Assembly: GCA_934695425.1 (NCBI GenBank)
Contig: CAKUVH010000001.1
Span: forward strand, 62,001 to 126,000
Length of the DNA stretch: 64,000 nt
From: an uncultured Eubacteriales bacterium
GTDB taxonomy: Bacteria; Bacillota; Clostridia; Oscillospirales; Acutalibacteraceae
Reading direction: 5' to 3'
Shown: positions 52,700-60,719 of the stretch, in pieces
Position numbering within the stretch: the first letter of the stretch is position 1
Layout of the letters: every line of letters begins with the position of its first letter
Position numbers and translations under genes: made by a program
Notes under the pieces: generated by a model
The model's input: only the letters and a program-made list of their open reading frames with translations
The model's database searches: none
What the model was told of the DNA's origin: nothing

Positions 52700-53401
52700 C
52701 TAGTTCTCCTTTTCTAATATATTTGTAAGATAGGTACGTATCTCATTAAAATATTGTTCCTTTCTAAAATCACGTTCCGCATGCGCACCCAGCCTGTGGT
52801 TTTCTATATTTTTAATTTGCTTTTTGATTAATCCAAAAGCGTGTTCATCTAAATTATTTTCAAGTTTTCCTATATACAATTCGTGTGGAAGTGGGTTATG
52901 TTTTTCTCCTGTGAAATGCGCATCAATTATCAGATAGGATTTTCCGGAACATTTTACGGCTATTTCATTTTGTATTTCGTAACCGTTTGAAAATAAAAAC
53001 TCGTGTAGTTTTTCTTCGTATTTCATCGGATTTAAAATAAATCTTTTTTTGTACTTATTTTTCCAAGGGCAATTATTTAGTATATTGGATATCATGTTGC
53101 CGCCCATACCGGCTATCATAATTTCATCGGCTTCGTTTTCCTTTATATTCGAAAAACCGTCCGAAAGCCTAGTTTCAATATTGTTTTCAAATCCATAATT
53201 TTTTATATTTTTTTCTGCGTTTTTTAGCGGTCCTTCGCCTATATCGCAGGCGATGGCGTGAGGAATTTTTCTTTGCAGCATCAAATATATGGGAATATAA
53301 GCGTGGTCGGTACCTATATCGGCAATTTTTGAACCACAAGATACCAAATCTGCGCATTTTTTTAATCGATTACTTATTTTAAAATTTTTTATTTTATTCA
53401 T
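52700..53401 (-). CDS. trmK: tRNA (adenine(22)-N1)-methyltransferase TrmK
   Basis: TrmK methylates N1 of A22 in the D-loop of some tRNAs. 233 aa. The SAM motif is ADIGTDHAYIPIYL (near residue 25), with ACDIGEGPLKNAEKNI, a GMGGNMISNIL catalytic-side motif, LNPMKYEEKLHEFLF and a helical C-terminal domain. Upstream of nif3 on the same strand and separated from the zinc-ribbon gene by a terminator. Confidence 0.93.
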   Translation of the reverse strand: MNKIKNFKISNRLKKCADLVSCGSKIADIGTDHAYIPIYLMLQRKIPHAIACDIGEGPLKNAEKNIKNYGFENNIETRLSDGFSNIKENEADEIMIAGMGGNMISNILNNCPWKNKYKKRFILNPMKYEEKLHEFLFSNGYEIQNEIAVKCSGKSYLIIDAHFTGEKHNPLPHELYIGKLENNLDEHAFGLIKKQIKNIENHRLGAHAERDFRKEQYFNEIRTYLTNILEKEN

Positions 53402-53444
53402 TTATAAATATCACCATAGTATATTTTGTTTCTGATAAAAAATT

Positions 53445-53469
53445 AAAAGCTACGATTAACGTAGCTTTT
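53445..53469 (-). terminator. Terminator after the zinc-ribbon gene
   Basis: AAAAGCTACG (53445-53454)/CGTAGCTTTT (53460-53469), perfect 10-base stem with a five-base loop, followed on the minus strand by a T-rich run. Confidence 0.85.
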
Positions 53470-53492
53470 AAATTCAAAGAGTCGGGAAATTA

Positions 53493-53780
53493 TTATTGAT
53501 CTCCGTTTTCTTCTTTCATTTTCGCAAAGCATTCGCTGCAATAAACAGGACGATCTTCACGTGGTTTGAAAGGAACCTTAGCTTCTCCGCCACAGTTAGC
53601 ACATTCTGCTATAAAGATTTCGCGATCTTGTTTGCTTGCATTTTTGCGAGCATCTCTGCAAGATTTGCATCTTTGCGGTTCGTTAACGAAACCTTTCTCA
53701 GCGTAGAATTCTTGTTCGCCTGCTGTAAAAACAAATTCGCTTCCACATTCTTTGCAGGTTAGAGTTTTGTCTTCGTACAT
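53493..53780 (-). CDS. Zinc-ribbon domain protein
   Basis: A 95-residue protein with two zinc-ribbon halves: TCKECGSEF with RCKSCRDARKN, and CANCGGEAKVPFKPREDRPVYCSECFAKM. This is the arrangement of the probable zinc-ribbon (zf-trcl type) proteins of Clostridia; the role is unknown, possibly nucleic-acid binding. The ATG at 53780 has GAGGT eight bases upstream. The frame is open further upstream, but there it runs into a tRNA-like sequence, so the longer version is not real. Confidence 0.85.
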   Translation of the reverse strand: MYEDKTLTCKECGSEFVFTAGEQEFYAEKGFVNEPQRCKSCRDARKNASKQDREIFIAECANCGGEAKVPFKPREDRPVYCSECFAKMKEENGDQ

Positions 53781-53813
53781 GATGTATACCTCGATTCTTG
53801 GAATATAATGTTT

Positions 53814-53880
53814 TGCCCTAGGACGGGTTCGCACCGACACCTCTGATTTACAACGCTCTGCTATACTAAGCTACTTGGGC
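53814..53880 (-). pseudogene. Broken tRNA-Thr (anticodon UGU-like) with a deletion in the anticodon stem
   Basis: On the minus strand the acceptor GCCCAAG/CTAGGGC (one A-A mismatch), D stem GCTT/GAGC, loop TTGTAAA with anticodon TGT, and a T arm GTCGG/CCGTC with unusual loop TGCGAAC are recognisable. But the 5' strand of the anticodon stem is missing: GAGCG runs straight into TTGTAAATCAGAGG, leaving TCAGA unpaired. About six bases (expected near TCTGAT) appear deleted. There is no encoded CCA. Length is 67 bases. It lies between a good promoter and the zinc-ribbon gene. Confidence 0.65.
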
Positions 53881-53904
53881 ACATGTCTTTTTCTAACCTA
53901 GTCA

Positions 53905-53933
53905 AGTATATATGAAGTCAAAAAGTAAGTCAA
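53905..53933 (-). promoter_or_regulatory. Promoter for tRNA-Thr relic and zinc-ribbon gene
   Basis: On the minus strand TTGACT (53928-53933), 17 bases, TATACT (53905-53910), about 25 bases before the tRNA-like sequence. Confidence 0.7.
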
Positions 53934-54045
53934 CAATTTTTATAATTTTTATATATAAATTGTTTAGTATGTAGAGCTTGGACTAAAAAAATGACCCATA
54001 ATTTTAATGTATGTAATTATTTTTTTGTATTTTATAACTTGAACT

Positions 54046-54924
54046 TTACTGAATTTTAGCTGTAATTGTAATAATTGTTGATCCGGGCTTTGTTGTTATT
54101 GCACCATTATTTTCGTCCTGTATAAATTTTGCAGGGGGAATTGACAAAGAAAAATCACTTCCATAGCAAGGAATTTTTATTTCTCCGTTTATGTAAGAGT
54201 AATTTTTAGGGCTTAGTGCATCTGAATTTACCGAAACATTTAAATTTAACGGCGCCGGATTAAATGTATCGCTGAATGAAACATTTTGAGCTTCTATATT
54301 TCCGTAATTATATAGTATAAAGTTATAAGTGATTATTTCTCCCGAAGTAATTGAATTTGGGTACATGTATTTTATAAGGGTTACATCTGCTTTTTCTTTA
54401 ACATATATAGTATCAGAAGATTTTATATTATTTATCATACCATCATAAGTCAGCGAGGAAGTGCTTTTTAAAAATGAACCGGTGCTTAAGTCGGCGTTTT
54501 TATTTACAGTGGCACTGTAAAAAATTAATACATTTGAAAGCGCAGGTATTTCCTCGACGTTAAAAATGATTTTATCAGGAAGCACCTCGGCTTCTATATC
54601 AGAAAAAAATTTACCTCCTATATAAATTTTTGAGGTTCCCGTATATGAAAGAGGAGCAATGATTTTTTGCGACAGACCGGAATTTATGGTATATGAAGCT
54701 AAATCATTACTTATTTTTATATTTTTTATATTTCTGTTTCCGTTATTTATAATAGAAAGAACATATGTGATTGTATCATTTAAATAATATGAATTTTCAA
54801 CCGAAGATAAACTCATGCTTACTGAGTCTTGTAAAGTCGCAAATGCCGTATTGGATAAAACTTCTTCTTTGTTGGAACCATATTCAAAAGTAAGTGAAGC
54901 AAAATTTGAAATTTGAGTGGGCAT
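54046..54924 (-). CDS. DUF11/conserved repeat domain protein
   Basis: A 292-residue beta-rich protein with two DUF11-type Ig-like repeats: VENSYYLNDTITYVLSIINNGNRNIKNIKISNDL (about residues 40-75) and a second with SGEIITYNFILYNYGNIEAQNVSFSDTFNP (about 190-225). The start MPTQISNFASLTFEYG is typical of clostridial DUF11 proteins. There is no signal peptide, anchor or sorting motif, so export by Sec is not evident; assembly onto the spore from the mother cell is a possible explanation (inference). GGAGGTATAATTA precedes the ATG. Confidence 0.75.
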   Translation of the reverse strand: MPTQISNFASLTFEYGSNKEEVLSNTAFATLQDSVSMSLSSVENSYYLNDTITYVLSIINNGNRNIKNIKISNDLASYTINSGLSQKIIAPLSYTGTSKIYIGGKFFSDIEAEVLPDKIIFNVEEIPALSNVLIFYSATVNKNADLSTGSFLKSTSSLTYDGMINNIKSSDTIYVKEKADVTLIKYMYPNSITSGEIITYNFILYNYGNIEAQNVSFSDTFNPAPLNLNVSVNSDALSPKNYSYINGEIKIPCYGSDFSLSIPPAKFIQDENNGAITTKPGSTIITITAKIQ

Positions 54925-55351
54925 TAATTATACCTCCGTTGTGAGTGGATTTTATCGTTTTGAATTTCAGGAAAATCCTGCTATTTTAATATATTCAAAG
55001 ACTCGGTAAAGTGATAAATGCAAAAATCTAATGTAATTTTTTGTAATCAAAATGTAAACTTTAGATTTTTACGTTTTGCACAAATAAAATATTAAAATAT
55101 GGTGAAAAAAATCAAAATGATAGAAAAAGCGTTGAGAAAGTTGAATAAAAATGTGCAAAATGACAATTAGACAATACAACAGATCGTGAAAATAACCAAT
55201 TTTTTCAAATTTGCCAGCTTGACAAAGTGCAAAATGTTTAATATCATGCTAAGTAGGAGTTGATTAAACGACTGCTGCAAGGTTACAAAAATGGAACAAA
55301 TAAATACTTTTTAAATTATGGCCTTGAAAGTAAATACATAGGAGGGTATGT
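54925..55351. other. 427-base intergenic region between DUF11 gene and the 3D-domain gene
   Basis: It holds a 10-base perfect inverted repeat AAAAATCTAA (55022-55031)/TTAGATTTTT (55061-55070) of unknown role, the promoter at 55219-55247, and an mRNA leader of about 98 bases. In that leader, GTAGGAGTTG and CGACTGCTGC (about 55253-55279) can pair except at one position. I see no known riboswitch consensus and no credible gene. Confidence 0.5.
55219..55247 (+). promoter_or_regulatory. Promoter of the 3D-domain gene
   Basis: TTGACA (55219-55224), 17 bases, TATCAT (55242-55247). Consensus -35 and good -10, giving a leader of about 98 bases. Confidence 0.75.
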
Positions 55352-56530
55352 ATGAAAATTAGCGCGAAAAGAGAAATCAACAAACAAATAAAAAAAGTAA
55401 TTGCTTTGGGAGTAATGGGAACCATTTGTACCGTTTCTGTTTTTTCTATGGGAACCTTTTCACATGAAGTGACAGTTGACGTGGATAGCAGTATTAAAAC
55501 TTCTCATACTTTTAATACAGATACGTATAAAATTTTGGAACAAATGGGAATAGGAGTTTCGAACAACGATACCGTTAACAGAGAAGACGGAGAAAACGGA
55601 GACATAAAGCTTGAAATAAAAAGAGCTTTTAGTGTACCTGTTTCGAGGGGTGAAAAAGAAATCTTTGTAATGATTTCTTCAGGGACCGTAAAAGATGCCA
55701 TTGAAAAGTCCGGCATCGTTTTGGATGATAACGATTTAGTAAATTATTCATTGAATGAAGGTTTAAATTCAGAAATGAAAATTGTTATTACGCCCAGAGT
55801 TGAAATTAAAGTTAATTTCGGAGGCGAAGAAAAAAGTTGTTTCGTTCCTGTGGGAAAAGTAAGTGAGGCCATTGATTATTTGGGAATTAAGCTTGCTTCT
55901 ACCGATATTGTAAGTTCAGATATGAATTCTGATGTTTATGATGGAATGAATTTAACTATAAATAAGGTCGAGTACCGAGAAGTAACCAAAAAAGAGGAAA
56001 TTCCTTTTAATACAATAGTTAAATACAGTAATTTGGTAAGCGGAGCTGATTCCGAGGTTAAATCAACAGGTAAAAAAGGTGAAAGAGAAATAGTTGTAAG
56101 AGAAAAAGTTGTTGACGGTGTTGTCGCTGATTCTCAAGAAATAAGCAATGAAGTGATTATAGCTCCTGTTGATGAAGTTGTTTTGAAAAATTCAAATGTA
56201 AATTCTTCAAAAACTTCACCTGTCGATGATAAATCTTGCAAAAATGTTTTAGCAGGTTCTGCAACAGCTTATACAGCAGAATCCGGAGCACGAACTTCTA
56301 CAGGCGCCGTACCAACCCAAGGTGTTACCGTAGCTGTAAACCCTGATGTAATACCTTATGGTAAAAAACTTCTTATAAAATCTACAGACGGTTCTTTCGT
56401 ATGGCATGGTGTAGCTCAAGATACAGGAGGAGCTTTAAAAAGAGGAAGCGCATTAGTTGATATTTACATGGATTCCAGAGTGGATTGTATAAAATTCGGA
56501 AGAAAAAGAGTTAACGTATATTTTGAATAA
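55352..56530 (+). CDS. Rpf/YabE-like cell-wall protein with DUF348, G5 and 3D domains
   Basis: A 392-residue exported protein related to resuscitation-promoting-factor-like YabE. An N-terminal signal/anchor (about 15-35) is followed by DUF348 ubiquitin-like repeats (around 40-80, 90-130 and 140-185), a G5 domain (about 195-265, YREVTKKEEIPFNTIVKY), a Ser/Lys linker, and a C-terminal 3D domain with the Asp residues expected of the MltA-like fold (VAVNPDVIPYGKKLLI, GVAQDTGGALKRG and VDIYMDS). It is expected to remodel peptidoglycan outside the cell. GGAGGG precedes the ATG. Confidence 0.92.
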   Translation: MKISAKREINKQIKKVIALGVMGTICTVSVFSMGTFSHEVTVDVDSSIKTSHTFNTDTYKILEQMGIGVSNNDTVNREDGENGDIKLEIKRAFSVPVSRGEKEIFVMISSGTVKDAIEKSGIVLDDNDLVNYSLNEGLNSEMKIVITPRVEIKVNFGGEEKSCFVPVGKVSEAIDYLGIKLASTDIVSSDMNSDVYDGMNLTINKVEYREVTKKEEIPFNTIVKYSNLVSGADSEVKSTGKKGEREIVVREKVVDGVVADSQEISNEVIIAPVDEVVLKNSNVNSSKTSPVDDKSCKNVLAGSATAYTAESGARTSTGAVPTQGVTVAVNPDVIPYGKKLLIKSTDGSFVWHGVAQDTGGALKRGSALVDIYMDSRVDCIKFGRKRVNVYFE

Positions 56531-56535
56531 TTAAT

Positions 56536-56575
56536 TTAAGAGCCTTTCGATTAAGTGAAGGGCTCTTAATTTTTT
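56536..56575. terminator. Terminator between the 3D-domain gene and ylbJ
   Basis: TTAAGAGCCTTTC (56536-56548) pairs with GAAGGGCTCTTAA (56557-56569), one G-U pair, followed by Ts. Confidence 0.85.
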
Positions 56576-56599
56576 CAGAGATTAAAGATATTTATGCTT

Positions 56600-57736
56600 T
56601 TACGGCGTGAATATCTTTTTGCTTTTATAGTTTACGCAAATTACAAAGTACAGCGCCAGAGTAACTAAAAGTACGCTCCCTAAATTTGTGGAAGACAATG
56701 ATATTTGCGGCGGCTGTGACGTGTTCAAAAACGTAGGGGAGTAGTACGGAAACAAATTCATTACCATCGGCACAAATAAAACTGTAAGAATTCCGTTTAT
56801 CAGCCTGTATACAGTGAATTTTATAAAATCAAAATTATCTTCTCCAAAAATTGATTTTATTTGAAGGTGAGCACAAATTCCACCAAATCCAACAGCAAAA
56901 AGAATTATACTCGTAGGTGCACTTTTGTATATTACTTCATTGCACCCCGAAGTCATTTCAAGTATAGAAATAAAAATTGTACGAAAATTGTTTATGGAGT
57001 CATTTGAAGCAAAAAAATGACTTAAAACATCTTTTGTAAGGATCGAAGATTTTAAAATTTCAATTAATGTATAAAACACTACTATCAAGGCGCTCATAAT
57101 AATTATCGATTTTGAAGTATCTGAACAGGATTTTATAAGAGAATCAGATATATTCAATTTCTTATTTTTATCTGTATTTTCATTAAAATAAAAATCTAAT
57201 TTTTTTTGCCTTGCAAATATCCCTGAAATTATCCCTATAGAAATCGATAAAATTATCTGCACAATAAATATGAGGAATCCTAATTTGTAATTTTTTAAAA
57301 GAATATTTCCTACTATTTCTATGATGAAAGCCGGGCCTGCGTTAACCGAAAAAGTCATTAGCCGATTTAATTGTTCGATGTTTATTTCTTTAGATTCGTA
57401 AAGACTTTTTGCGCCGCGAGCTCCTACCGGATATCCACCGATTAAACTTAAAATTATTATCGGAGCAGTACATCCGGGGAGATAGAACAAGAATTTGGTT
57501 ACAGGATTTAAAATTTTTGATAAATTTTGAGTAACTCCGGAATTTACAATGAATGACGTAAATATCATAAAAATGAAAAGCGACGGAATCAAAGTATTTG
57601 CGCAATATATTATCCCTTTGTGGGCCCCTGAAGACGCTGCAGATATATTTGATATTATTCCTACCAGTATAAAAATCATTATGATTAAAGGTAAACTATT
57701 TTTTAGAATCTTGATATTTTTTAAATAATATTTCAT
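56600..57736 (-). CDS. ylbJ: Sporulation integral membrane protein YlbJ
   Basis: YlbJ is a sporulation-specific polytopic membrane protein of the nucleoside-recognition-domain family, produced in the mother cell and needed for heat-resistant spores. The 378-residue product has about ten helices. Family motifs: GAHKGIIYCANTLIPSLFIFM, IGGYPVGARGAKSLYES near residue 100, MTFSVNAGPAFIIEIVGN, EMTSGCNEVI and GFGGICAHLQIKSIF. AAAGGGTGAT precedes the ATG. Divergent from yqfC. Confidence 0.92.
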   Translation of the reverse strand: MKYYLKNIKILKNSLPLIIMIFILVGIISNISAASSGAHKGIIYCANTLIPSLFIFMIFTSFIVNSGVTQNLSKILNPVTKFLFYLPGCTAPIIILSLIGGYPVGARGAKSLYESKEINIEQLNRLMTFSVNAGPAFIIEIVGNILLKNYKLGFLIFIVQIILSISIGIISGIFARQKKLDFYFNENTDKNKKLNISDSLIKSCSDTSKSIIIMSALIVVFYTLIEILKSSILTKDVLSHFFASNDSINNFRTIFISILEMTSGCNEVIYKSAPTSIILFAVGFGGICAHLQIKSIFGEDNFDFIKFTVYRLINGILTVLFVPMVMNLFPYYSPTFLNTSQPPQISLSSTNLGSVLLVTLALYFVICVNYKSKKIFTP

Positions 57737-57834
57737 TTTTTATCACCCTTTAAAATATATATGAATTAGAAAACTACTTTTATTTATTAAATCTCGGATT
57801 AAAATTTTTTCGTACAAAAGGCGGTGACTTATGT

Positions 57835-58119
57835 ATGGGTAAAAAGTCTTCTTTTCAAAAAGCCAAGCAGATGTTGTCAGATTGGAATAAGTCGCCTCTC
57901 GTTGACATGATGAGTCCAACACGTATTGAATTTAAAAGTAACAAAGAAGTTATTGTAGAGGGCTGCAAAAGTATTGATCAATATGATGAAAATATGGTCA
58001 AAATAAAAGTTACAAAAATGACGATTTTATTTTTTGGAAGGAATTTAGAACTTAAATGTATGACCTCAGATTCATTGGTTATTTACGGATTTATTACATC
58101 TGTCGAATTTGTTACCTAG
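57835..58119 (+). CDS. yqfC: Sporulation protein YqfC
   Basis: A 94-residue YabP/YqfC-family sporulation protein: PTRIEFKSNKEVIVEGCKSIDQYDENMVKIKVTKMTILFFGRNLELKCMTSDSLVIYGFITSVEF is the conserved beta-rich core. It is followed by yqfD, the standard sigma-E-controlled pair in spore-formers. GGCGGTGAC is the likely ribosome site. yabP at 25410 is the paralogue. Confidence 0.93.
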   Translation: MGKKSSFQKAKQMLSDWNKSPLVDMMSPTRIEFKSNKEVIVEGCKSIDQYDENMVKIKVTKMTILFFGRNLELKCMTSDSLVIYGFITSVEFVT

Positions 58120-58157
58120 CGAATAAAAAATAAGATAATAAGTAGGGTGAGTTAAAG

Positions 58158-59330
58158 TTGAATGTTGTAAGGTGGTTCCTGGGGTATATTTCATTTGAAA
58201 TCGAGGGAGAATGCACAGAAAAAATTATAAACAGATTCATAAAAGAAAAGATAAGCGTATGGGATATAAGCAAGATTGGAAAAAGTTTTTACGGCAGAGT
58301 TTTAGAGCCGGATTTTGAGAAATTTGAAAAAATAGTAGAAGAAAGCAATTGCAGCTATAAAATCAGAAAAGAAAAAGGGTGGCCGTTTTTTAAGAATAAA
58401 TATAGAAAACGAATTGGATTTTTGATAGGGGTAGCGGCTTTTTTGTGTGTGATTTATTGCTTTTCCTTTTACATCTGGAATGTAAAAGTTTCGGGAAATG
58501 AAAATTTAAGCACCGATGAAGTGTTGCAAACCGTAAAAGAACTCGGAATTTATCCGGGAGTTTCAAAAAGAAGTATTGATTTTCCGCAGGTTGAACAAAT
58601 GGCCATGATAAGACTGAAAGATGTTGCCTGGATGTCGATTAATGTTTCGGGGAGTTGTGTTAATGTATCCTTGAAAGAAAAAGCAAAGCAACCTGAACTT
58701 GTTTCCAAGGGCGAGCCTTGTAATATAGTCGCAAAATGCAGCGGGCAAATTGAAAAAGTAGAAACATATAGCGGCACTGCGTGTGTTAATACCAACGATG
58801 TGGTTACTCAAGGGCAGCTTTTAATCAGTGGAATTGTCGAAAATTTGAACAGCGAAAATTCTTTTGTATGTGCCGAAGGAAAAGTTTTTGCTAAAGTGAG
58901 AAAAAATATTGTTGAAAAGATTGAAATTAATCAAACGAAAACCAAAGATACAGGAAAAACAATTAAAAAATATGATTTTTATGTCTTCGGCATGAAAATC
59001 CCGATAGGGCATCAAAAAAATACAGATGAAAATTACAGATTGGAAGAGAAAGAAAACAAGCCGGTGATTTTCGGCATGGAGTTGCCGTTTAAAATGAAAA
59101 AAGATACTTATTATGAACAATCTTACGAAGACATTTCTTTAACCGAAGAAGAAGCCTACTCGGAATTAGAAAAAAATATTGACGCAAAAGAAAAACAAGA
59201 GTTCTCGGAGTGCAAAATTTTAGAGAAATCTTCAGAAAAATATGTCGAAGGTGATCAAGCGTTTATTAATAATACTTACGTCTGTATGGAAAATATAGGT
59301 AAAAAAGAAAAAATTTTATTTGAAGATTAG
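58158..59330 (+). CDS. yqfD: Sporulation protein YqfD
   Basis: A 390-residue bitopic membrane protein of the YqfD family. A cytoplasmic N-terminal domain (1-85) with YISFEIEGECTEKIINRFI precedes one membrane helix (about 91-112). A POTRA-like segment follows, VKVSGNENLSTDEVLQTVKELGIYPG, and a large outer domain with KEKAKQPELVSKGEPCNIVAKCSGQIEKVETYSGTA. TTG start with AGGGTGAG upstream. Required for efficient sporulation in Bacillus. phoH, normally next, is absent here. Confidence 0.93.
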   Translation: MNVVRWFLGYISFEIEGECTEKIINRFIKEKISVWDISKIGKSFYGRVLEPDFEKFEKIVEESNCSYKIRKEKGWPFFKNKYRKRIGFLIGVAAFLCVIYCFSFYIWNVKVSGNENLSTDEVLQTVKELGIYPGVSKRSIDFPQVEQMAMIRLKDVAWMSINVSGSCVNVSLKEKAKQPELVSKGEPCNIVAKCSGQIEKVETYSGTACVNTNDVVTQGQLLISGIVENLNSENSFVCAEGKVFAKVRKNIVEKIEINQTKTKDTGKTIKKYDFYVFGMKIPIGHQKNTDENYRLEEKENKPVIFGMELPFKMKKDTYYEQSYEDISLTEEEAYSELEKNIDAKEKQEFSECKILEKSSEKYVEGDQAFINNTYVCMENIGKKEKILFED

Positions 59331-59675
59331 TAAAATATTCACCAAAAAGTAAAGCGTGTGTTTGAACCTCGTGAAATTATTTTATATTTATAATAAAGTG
59401 TTTGACAAGAGAGGAAACTTGCATTATAATTAATATTTGTAAAACATTTTGCAAATGTACCTTGAAATGCTAAGAAAATTAATTTGTTTTAACAAAAAAG
59501 CTTATAAGAGTTGTAGAAAATTGTAATAAATAACGGTAAAACGTATTATTAAGAAAATATTATGAGACTTATTGTTTATAATTAGTAATTAAATCAAAAA
59601 TTTTTTTAGTAAAGGGCAATAAAATTTATGTAAGTAACAAATTTCGTGTTTATTAATTCAGGAGGATGAAATTTA
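59331..59675 (+). other. 345-base gap with promoter and long leader before ybeY
   Basis: In place of phoH there is a near-perfect sigma-A promoter (TTGACA 59402-59407, 17 bases, TATAAT 59425-59430) and about 240 AT-rich bases before ybeY. A small hairpin ACATTT/AAATGT lies just after the promoter (about 59443-59457). No credible gene or known riboswitch is seen; a 19-codon ATG frame near 59467 lacks a ribosome site. Confidence 0.65.
59402..59430 (+). promoter_or_regulatory. Promoter for ybeY-dgkA-era
   Basis: TTGACA (59402-59407), 17-base spacer, TATAAT (59425-59430): a consensus vegetative promoter. It shows that ybeY onward is expressed separately from sporulation genes yqfC-yqfD. Confidence 0.85.
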
Positions 59676-60194
59676 ATGGTTGTTGACAAAACTAGGGTAA
59701 TAATAGTGAATAGACAAAAGGAAATAAAAATTCCGACAGGAATCCGCATGCTTATAAGAAGATGTTGTAATGCTGTTCTTAAACTCGAGAAATTTAAGGG
59801 CTCTGCAGAAGTTAGCGTAACTATAGTTGATAATGCGTACATACAAAGCCTTAATAAACAATATAGAGACAAGGACGTACCTACAGATGTTCTTTCTTTC
59901 CCTATGGGCGAAAATGGCGTTTATGAAGTTGATCCCGAGACAAATTCTCAAATCCTTGGAGATATAGTTATTTCTATGGAAAAAGTTTTAGAACAAAGCA
60001 AATTGTATGGACACAGCTTGAGAAGAGAAGTAGCATATCTTACAGCTCACGGAATGCTTCATTTGTTGGGTTATGACCATGAACAAGGCGGAATTGAAAA
60101 AATGCGCATGAGAGAAAGAGAAGATAGAGTCCTTGATTTGCTGGGCTTTTCCAATGCGGTTTCTTACGTATTAGATGAAGAAGAAACTAAGTAG
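59676..60194 (+). CDS. ybeY: Endoribonuclease YbeY (rRNA maturation factor)
   Basis: YbeY is a zinc-dependent endoribonuclease in 16S rRNA maturation and ribosome quality control. The signature HGMLHLLGYDHE (three zinc histidines) is near residue 128; also LNKQYRDKDVPTDVLSFPM and LGDIVISMEKV. 172 aa. AGGAGGATG is the ribosome site. Order ybeY-dgkA-era-recO is conserved. Confidence 0.95.
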   Translation: MVVDKTRVIIVNRQKEIKIPTGIRMLIRRCCNAVLKLEKFKGSAEVSVTIVDNAYIQSLNKQYRDKDVPTDVLSFPMGENGVYEVDPETNSQILGDIVISMEKVLEQSKLYGHSLRREVAYLTAHGMLHLLGYDHEQGGIEKMRMREREDRVLDLLGFSNAVSYVLDEEETK

Positions 60195-60195
60195 T

Positions 60196-60717
60196 ATGAG
60201 AATTTTAAAAAGCTTTAAATATGCAATCAGAGGTATAATTTATACAATAAGAAACGAGCGAAACATGAGAGTACATTCGGTCGTTTCTCTTTGTGTTATT
60301 TTTCTTTCTTTCTTTTTTAATTTATCCGCCGAAAAATACTGTATTTTGGGGCTCGTAATATCCTTTGTTATTGTTAGTGAAGTCATAAACAGTTCGCTCG
60401 AGAGTCTTATCGATTTGTGCGCCAAGGACTATAATTCAATTGCCAAAGCAGCTAAAGATATGGCCGCAGGAGCTGTTTTGATAGCTTCGATTACAGCTGT
60501 TATTGTAGGAGCAATATTGTTCAGCGACATTCAAGGGTATGTGAGGTTGTACCATTTTTGTATTAGATGCCCGTGGGTAATTATTTTGGCATCAATTTTT
60601 ATGGTAATAGGGTATTTTTATGTGTTTTTAGGGCCTACCGAAACTAAAAATAGAATAAAATTAAAGTTTAAAAATATAATAAATAAGCTGAATATTAAAA
60701 GATTTAGCGGGAGGTAA
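60196..60717 (+). CDS. dgkA: Diacylglycerol/undecaprenol kinase (DgkA family) with C-terminal extension
   Basis: DgkA-family enzymes in Gram-positives phosphorylate undecaprenol for recycling the wall lipid carrier. The first 115 residues match: SFKYAIRGIIYTIRNERNMRVHSVVSL, VSEVINSSLESLIDLC and SIAKAAKDMAAGAVLIASITAVIVG, with three helices. An extra 55 residues follow with one more membrane helix (WVIILASIFMVIGYFYVFL) and a basic tail, beyond the minimal length. ATG 60196 lies one base after the ybeY stop, suggesting coupling; ATG 60175 is also in frame. Confidence 0.9.
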   Translation: MRILKSFKYAIRGIIYTIRNERNMRVHSVVSLCVIFLSFFFNLSAEKYCILGLVISFVIVSEVINSSLESLIDLCAKDYNSIAKAAKDMAAGAVLIASITAVIVGAILFSDIQGYVRLYHFCIRCPWVIILASIFMVIGYFYVFLGPTETKNRIKLKFKNIINKLNIKRFSGR

Positions 60718-60719
60718 AA

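Noticed and set aside
53781..53840. Upstream extension of the zinc-ribbon protein
   Set aside because: The extension translates part of a tRNA-like sequence; ATG 53780 has a good ribosome site.
55098..55169. 23-codon ATG frame upstream of the 3D-domain gene
   Set aside because: No ribosome site, lies upstream of the recognised promoter, low-complexity lysine-rich content.
59467..59526. 19-codon ATG frame in the ybeY leader
   Set aside because: No ribosome site and no similarity; probably chance in AT-rich sequence.
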